This document shows, piece after piece, positions 60,828 to 64,000 of a stretch of 64,000 bases of DNA (positions within the stretch are counted from its first letter, which is position 1; each line of letters begins with the position of its first letter). Below the pieces are notes generated by a model. It was not told the origin of the DNA. It did no database searches and was given only the letters and a program-made list of their open reading frames with translations. Location: contig JAHBVY010000015.1 in the NCBI GenBank assembly GCA_019637265.1, positions 1 through 64,000 on the forward strand. Reading direction: 5' to 3'. The DNA is from Polyangiaceae bacterium. Its GTDB lineage: Bacteria; Myxococcota_A; Polyangia; Polyangiales; Polyangiaceae. The position numbers and the translations under genes are program-made.

Positions 60828-60853
60828 GGGCGGCCACGGGGGGCGGCCCCTAC
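60828..60853 (-). repeat. GTAG-type hairpin repeat (CGGCCCCC subtype), inverted
   Basis: Same as the copy at 60723 and preceded by the same GCGTTGGGTGAG sequence, so the two form a duplicated unit of about 100 bases. Confidence 0.65.
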
Positions 60854-61268
60854 GGGTGCCTGCCGTCTGCCACTGGCGTTCGCCGTGTAGTCAAGGGCAC
60901 TGTTCAGGGTGGCGGGTGGTCTTCCAGATCGTCAGGACTGATGACAATGCTTGGAGCGCCACGCGGGGGGAGCGCCAGGGAGCCGAGGGGAGCTACCAAG
61001 GGCCGTCCGAACCGCCTGTAACACCTTGAATTCACACAACATTCCGTCATAGCGCGATGAAATGTAGTGAAAGGTAAGATGTTACCACACACCGTTGGCT
61101 TGACGAAGTGACGGCTCTCGGTCTTAATCGACCCACGCTGCCTGCCGCGGCGCTCTTGGTTGCTCTTCCCCCATCGGCCTCTGTGGCCCTCGGGGTTTGG
61201 CTGGCCCCGCTGCCTGGGGCCCTGATAGCGCGCTGCTAGCTGTTTTCTGTGTAGCCCTCGAGGACTCG

Positions 61269-61544
61269 ATGAGTACGAAGCTCAGTTGGCTCCAAGTGTG
61301 TCGTTCCGGTGATTTTGCCGGGAAATGGGTGGCGCTCGACAACTGCCGGTTCGACGAGAACACCCTCAAGCCCGTGGAGGGCGACGTGGTGGACTGGGAC
61401 GAAGAGCTGCCTGCCCTCTGCGCGCGGATGCGCGAGACGGGGCGCTCCTCCTGCTCCATCCTCTTCTGCGATGGAGAGGTGCTGGTGGAGACGCGCCCCG
61501 CGCCTGCGTCCGAGCCGCCGATCCGTGCCGGCCGCCTGGCCTGA
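61269..61544 (+). CDS. Small DUF5678-like protein
   Basis: A 91-residue soluble protein from ATG 61269. The stretch DFAGKWVALDNCRFDENTLKPVEGDVVDWDEELPALCARM followed by a short strand (ILFCDGEVLVET) resembles DUF5678, whose members share 'gkWVAl' and a helical middle. It ends 15 bases before coaX and probably shares its transcript. Function unknown. Confidence 0.65.
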   Translation: MSTKLSWLQVCRSGDFAGKWVALDNCRFDENTLKPVEGDVVDWDEELPALCARMRETGRSSCSILFCDGEVLVETRPAPASEPPIRAGRLA

Positions 61545-61559
61545 TCCGCCGGTGCTGAC

Positions 61560-62339
61560 GTGCTGCTAGCGGTCGATATCGGCAACACCAACATCGCGTT
61601 CGGGCTCTACCGCGGCGAAGCGCTGGTCCAGACCTTCCGGTCGGAGACGGTGCGCGCGCGCACGGCGGACGAGTACGGCGTGTTCCTGCGTCAGATGTTG
61701 GCGCTGCGCGGCTTCGAGGCCGGCGCCGTCAGCGCCTCGATCATCGCCAGCGTGGTGCCGCCGCTCACCGACGTGATGGTGGACGCCATCCGCCAGGCCT
61801 TCGCGCGCGAGGCGCTGGTGGTGGGCCCCGGCCTGAAGACGGGCATCAGCATCCTCTACGAGAACCCGCGTGACGTGGGGGCAGATCGGGTGGTGAACGC
61901 GGTGGCCGCGTTCGAGCGCTTCCACACTGGCGTCATCGTGGTGGACTTCGGCACCGCCACCACCTTCGACTGCATCTCGCCCAAGGCGGAGTACCTCGGC
62001 GGGGTGATCGTGCCCGGCATCCAAGTGAGCCTGGATGGCCTGCTGGCGCGCGCCGCGAAGCTGAGCCGCATCGAGATCGCGGTGCCGCCCCGGGTGGTGG
62101 GGCGCAACACGACGCACGCGCTGCAGTCGGGCATCGTGCATGGCTACGCCAGCTTGGTGGACGGCGTGGTGGAGAAGCTCATCAGCGAGCTCGGCTTCGA
62201 GTGCCACGTGATCGGCACCGGTGGCCTCGCCGGACTGATGGCGCCGCACACGCGTTGCCTGAGCGAGGTGGACGACACCCTCACGCTCTACGGCTTGCGC
62301 ATCCTCCACGAGCGCAACGCGATCCAACGCCGCAAGTAG
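61560..62339 (+). CDS. coaX: Type III pantothenate kinase
   Basis: A 259-residue enzyme starting at a GTG. Motifs of the ASKHA-fold CoaX family are complete: DIGNTNIAFG (phosphate loop, residues 5-14), GADRVVNAVAAFE (pantothenate binding, with the catalytic Asp), VVDFGTATTFDCIS, and GGVIVPGIQVSLDGLLARAAKL. It phosphorylates pantothenate with ATP and a monovalent cation in the first step of coenzyme A synthesis, and is insensitive to CoA feedback in known members. Its TAG stop codon lies within the GTAG foot of a hairpin repeat. Confidence 0.95.
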   Translation: MLLAVDIGNTNIAFGLYRGEALVQTFRSETVRARTADEYGVFLRQMLALRGFEAGAVSASIIASVVPPLTDVMVDAIRQAFAREALVVGPGLKTGISILYENPRDVGADRVVNAVAAFERFHTGVIVVDFGTATTFDCISPKAEYLGGVIVPGIQVSLDGLLARAAKLSRIEIAVPPRVVGRNTTHALQSGIVHGYASLVDGVVEKLISELGFECHVIGTGGLAGLMAPHTRCLSEVDDTLTLYGLRILHERNAIQRRK

Positions 62340-62362
62340 GGGCGGCCCCCGTGGCCGCCCTC
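62336..62362 (+). repeat. GTAG-type hairpin repeat (CGGCCCCC subtype) overlapping the coaX stop
   Basis: GTAGGGGCGGCC...GGCCGCCC; the TAG in GTAG is the coaX stop codon. The hairpin could serve as a terminator or mRNA-end stabiliser. Confidence 0.7.
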
Positions 62363-62407
62363 ACACCTGCACGCGCCCGCCGTCGCCCCGGCTCGAGCGT
62401 CCCGCAA

Positions 62408-62434
62408 GTAGGGCGGCCCCCCGTGGCCGCCCTC
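62408..62434 (+). repeat. GTAG-type hairpin repeat (CGGCCCCC subtype)
   Basis: Same stem and same preceding CGCAA as the copy at 62336, 72 bases further on. Confidence 0.7.
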
Positions 62435-62517
62435 ACCCAGCGTACACCCCCAAAAATGCACCAGGGCGACCTCGCGGCCGCCCCAGTACACCGAGGCGCG
62501 GGCGCCTCAGCCGCTCC

Positions 62518-63213
62518 TCACTTCTCGTAGACTTGAGCGGCCGCCATGCCCGAGCCGCCCGCGACGGTGAGCACCACCTTGACCGGCACCGCCATCGGCA
62601 GCGGCCACTTGTAGCAATCCGGGTTGGGGCCGAGCACCGCCTGGTAACCCGTGGCGTTGTCCTGCGCGAGCACCGGCGCGAAGCCAGGCACCGAGACCGT
62701 GGTGATGAACTGCACGTTCACCTCGGTGACGCCCGGCGGCATGCCCGCCGCCACCACCGTGTAGCACTTGCCAGGCTGCAGCTGGATCTGGCTCTCCAGC
62801 GTCTGGCCCGTCTGGAAGTTACCCATCAGCGGTGAGCCGAGCGGCTTGGCTCCCGGAGGCGCGGACTGCGCCGCCAGCTGGTTCAGCAGCGGCTGCACCA
62901 CGGCGCCCGCCGCGGGATCGATCGGTGACGCTTGGCCGGTGCTCGGCTGCTGCATGCCGGGCAGCGGCGCGCCCGGCTGGCCCGTGGGCTGCGCGGTGGG
63001 CTGACCCGGCGCCGGCTGCTGGTAGCCAGGCTGGCCCGGCTGCGGCTGCTGATAGCCAGGCTGTTGGTAGCCGGGCTGCTGATAGCCGGGCTGCTGCTGC
63101 CCATACCCAGGCTGATACTGAGCCGGGGGCTCTTCCTCTTTCTTACGGCAGCCGCCGACCGCGAGGGCGCCGGCGATGAGGGTGAGCGTGGTGACCTTGA
63201 GCGAGATGCGCAT
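62518..63213 (-). CDS. Lipoprotein with PGYQQ repeats
   Basis: A 231-residue lipoprotein with lipobox LAVGGC. Residues 30-110 are low complexity: five PGYQQ-type repeats and further Pro/Gln stretches. The C-terminal 110 residues form a domain with two cysteines (GKCYTVVAAGMPPGVTEV, NPDCYKWPLPMAVPVKVVLTV), probably disulfide-linked and beta-rich. Function unknown; Gly/Gln/Tyr repeats are often surface-exposed and variable in length. Confidence 0.8.
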   Translation of the reverse strand: MRISLKVTTLTLIAGALAVGGCRKKEEEPPAQYQPGYGQQQPGYQQPGYQQPGYQQPQPGQPGYQQPAPGQPTAQPTGQPGAPLPGMQQPSTGQASPIDPAAGAVVQPLLNQLAAQSAPPGAKPLGSPLMGNFQTGQTLESQIQLQPGKCYTVVAAGMPPGVTEVNVQFITTVSVPGFAPVLAQDNATGYQAVLGPNPDCYKWPLPMAVPVKVVLTVAGGSGMAAAQVYEK

Positions 63214-63408
63214 GGAAAAGCTCCCTGACGAAATGTCGGGTTGGGGGGCGGACGAGCCGCCCAGAAGCGGGAGGCTAGCCTATAGACGGCCCGTTGCGGC
63301 GAGCAAGTCACTCCGGCGAGCAAGTCTCAGGGGTAGGCCTCCCAAGGCGTGGGTGAGGCGCAGAGAACGGCCCCGAGGGGCCTCGCTTACACGCCGGGCC
63401 ACCAAGAA

Positions 63409-64000
63409 TTACTCTGTGATTTCAATAGGTTGCGCTTCAGGGCTGGGTGACGCAGCTGCCCCGACCGGCTCCGCCCCATCGGGCGCCCAGCGCACCCCCA
63501 GCGCCCCCACCGCCGCGGAAATCAGCGCGAGCCACTGGGCCGCGCTGACGGGGATCACATCCCAAGCCAGCCCCGAGGCGGCGCGGACCAGGAGCCACAG
63601 CCCGCCGGGGGCGAGCAGCAGGAGGTAGACCGCGCTTCGCCGGCGCGCTTCACGCACCACGCGCGCCGGCCCCGCGCAAGCGAGCAGCCCCAGCGTGACG
63701 AGCCCCAGGCCGAGCAGCAGCTTGGCCTCCAGCGAGGGCCCGAGCAGGCCACGGTCGGGATCCGCGCGCCATATTTCCACGCAGAAATGAGTCGTGGCGA
63801 GCGCCATCAGCGCCGCCCCGAATAGCTGCCCAGGCGCCTTCAGGCGCCGCCCGAGCCACACGAGGGAACCGAACACGACCAGCGACAGCGCCGCGGCGTA
63901 GAGCTGGGTCGCGTGCACCGGGAGCGAGTGGGTCGCCTCAGGGGGGATCAGGGCGGCGCGCACTTGGTCGGCCCAGGCGGGCGCGCCGGCGCCGTGGAGA
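63409..64000 (-). CDS. lgt: Prolipoprotein diacylglyceryl transferase, 3' part (runs off the window)
   Basis: The frame is open to the right edge; the start lies outside the window. LPVHATQLYAAALSLVVFGSLVWLGRRLKAPGQLFGAALM then THFCVEIWRADPDRG matches the last third of Lgt, including the HPTQLYE-like segment and the ExxR region (EIWRADPDRG). Further hydrophobic segments (LLLGLGLVTLGLLAC, AVYLLLLAPGGLWLLV) extend beyond the usual Lgt end, so the C-terminus is unusually long. Lgt attaches diacylglycerol to the lipobox cysteine, which fits the many lipoproteins here. Confidence 0.75.
   Translation of the reverse strand, partial: LHGAGAPAWADQVRAALIPPEATHSLPVHATQLYAAALSLVVFGSLVWLGRRLKAPGQLFGAALMALATTHFCVEIWRADPDRGLLGPSLEAKLLLGLGLVTLGLLACAGPARVVREARRRSAVYLLLLAPGGLWLLVRAASGLAWDVIPVSAAQWLALISAAVGALGVRWAPDGAEPVGAAASPSPEAQPIEITE

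Larger units (their letters stand above)
60536..61268. other. 733-base intergenic region with two hairpin repeats
   Basis: No gene. Contains the hairpins at 60723 and 60828, and an AT-richer stretch at about 61022-61130 (TTGAATTCACACAACATTCC) that may hold a promoter for the small gene at 61269. Confidence 0.45.

Overview
The window is GC-rich DNA that looks like a chromosome segment of a Myxococcota (Deltaproteobacteria-like, probably Polyangia) bacterium. The evidence is a run of secreted lipoproteins with Gly/Ser-rich linkers, Cys-rich DUF1566 lipoproteins, a zinc-ribbon Ser/Thr kinase with a single membrane span, and many GTG starts with ATGA/GTGA overlaps. The taxon is inferred from gene style only; there is no rRNA or tRNA in the window.

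Region 1 (1-10.1 kb) is a patchwork. It holds a frame-broken T4-type phage baseplate gene abutting a decapitated lipoprotein gene, a sirtuin, a three-gene operon of unknown function with two related proteins (one frameshifted), a small membrane protein, an SDR oxidoreductase with its LysR regulator, an FMN-binding glutamate-synthase-like protein and a GNAT acetyltransferase. Two dispersed repeat families fill the gaps.

Region 2 (10.17-30.27 kb) is a mobile defence island. It starts with the repeat-rich left end and 5' fragment of an IS21-type transposase. It ends with the 3' half of a DDE transposase, its AAA+ partner and a sharp right end at 30272 that cuts a lipoprotein gene. Inside are a serine-recombinase remnant, a truncated DUF1016 nuclease, and a minus-strand operon: 5'-truncated type I restriction helicase fused to an S24 peptidase domain, then a giant sacsin-like ATPase/DUF3883 protein, MukF/JetA, MukE/JetB, MukB/JetC, JetD and a DDE integrase. 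From the sacsin-like gene onward every junction is a 4-base ATGA or GTGA overlap. This is a MukBEF-like Wadjet (plasmid/phage defence) system with an unusual coupled partner, and it is the best candidate for an undescribed system here.

Region 3 (30.3-39.9 kb) carries three related Cys-rich DUF1566 lipoprotein genes (the first beheaded by the mobile element), a regulator with two LuxR-type HTH domains, and two further lipoproteins. Region 4 (39.9-44.1 kb) is a TetR repressor divergent from a flavin monooxygenase and an alpha/beta-hydrolase fused to a COQ4 domain, with two near-perfect palindromes in the promoter between them.

Region 5 (44.4-64 kb) looks chromosomal: rnk, a YceI protein, EF-hand lipoprotein, two small proteins upstream of a PEP-utilizer-like protein and an RluA pseudouridine synthase, a Ser/Thr kinase, lipoproteins, a large lipase-like lipoprotein co-transcribed with an outer-membrane protein, coaX, a PGYQQ-repeat lipoprotein and the 3' part of lgt. 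GTAG-type hairpin repeats lie between these genes.
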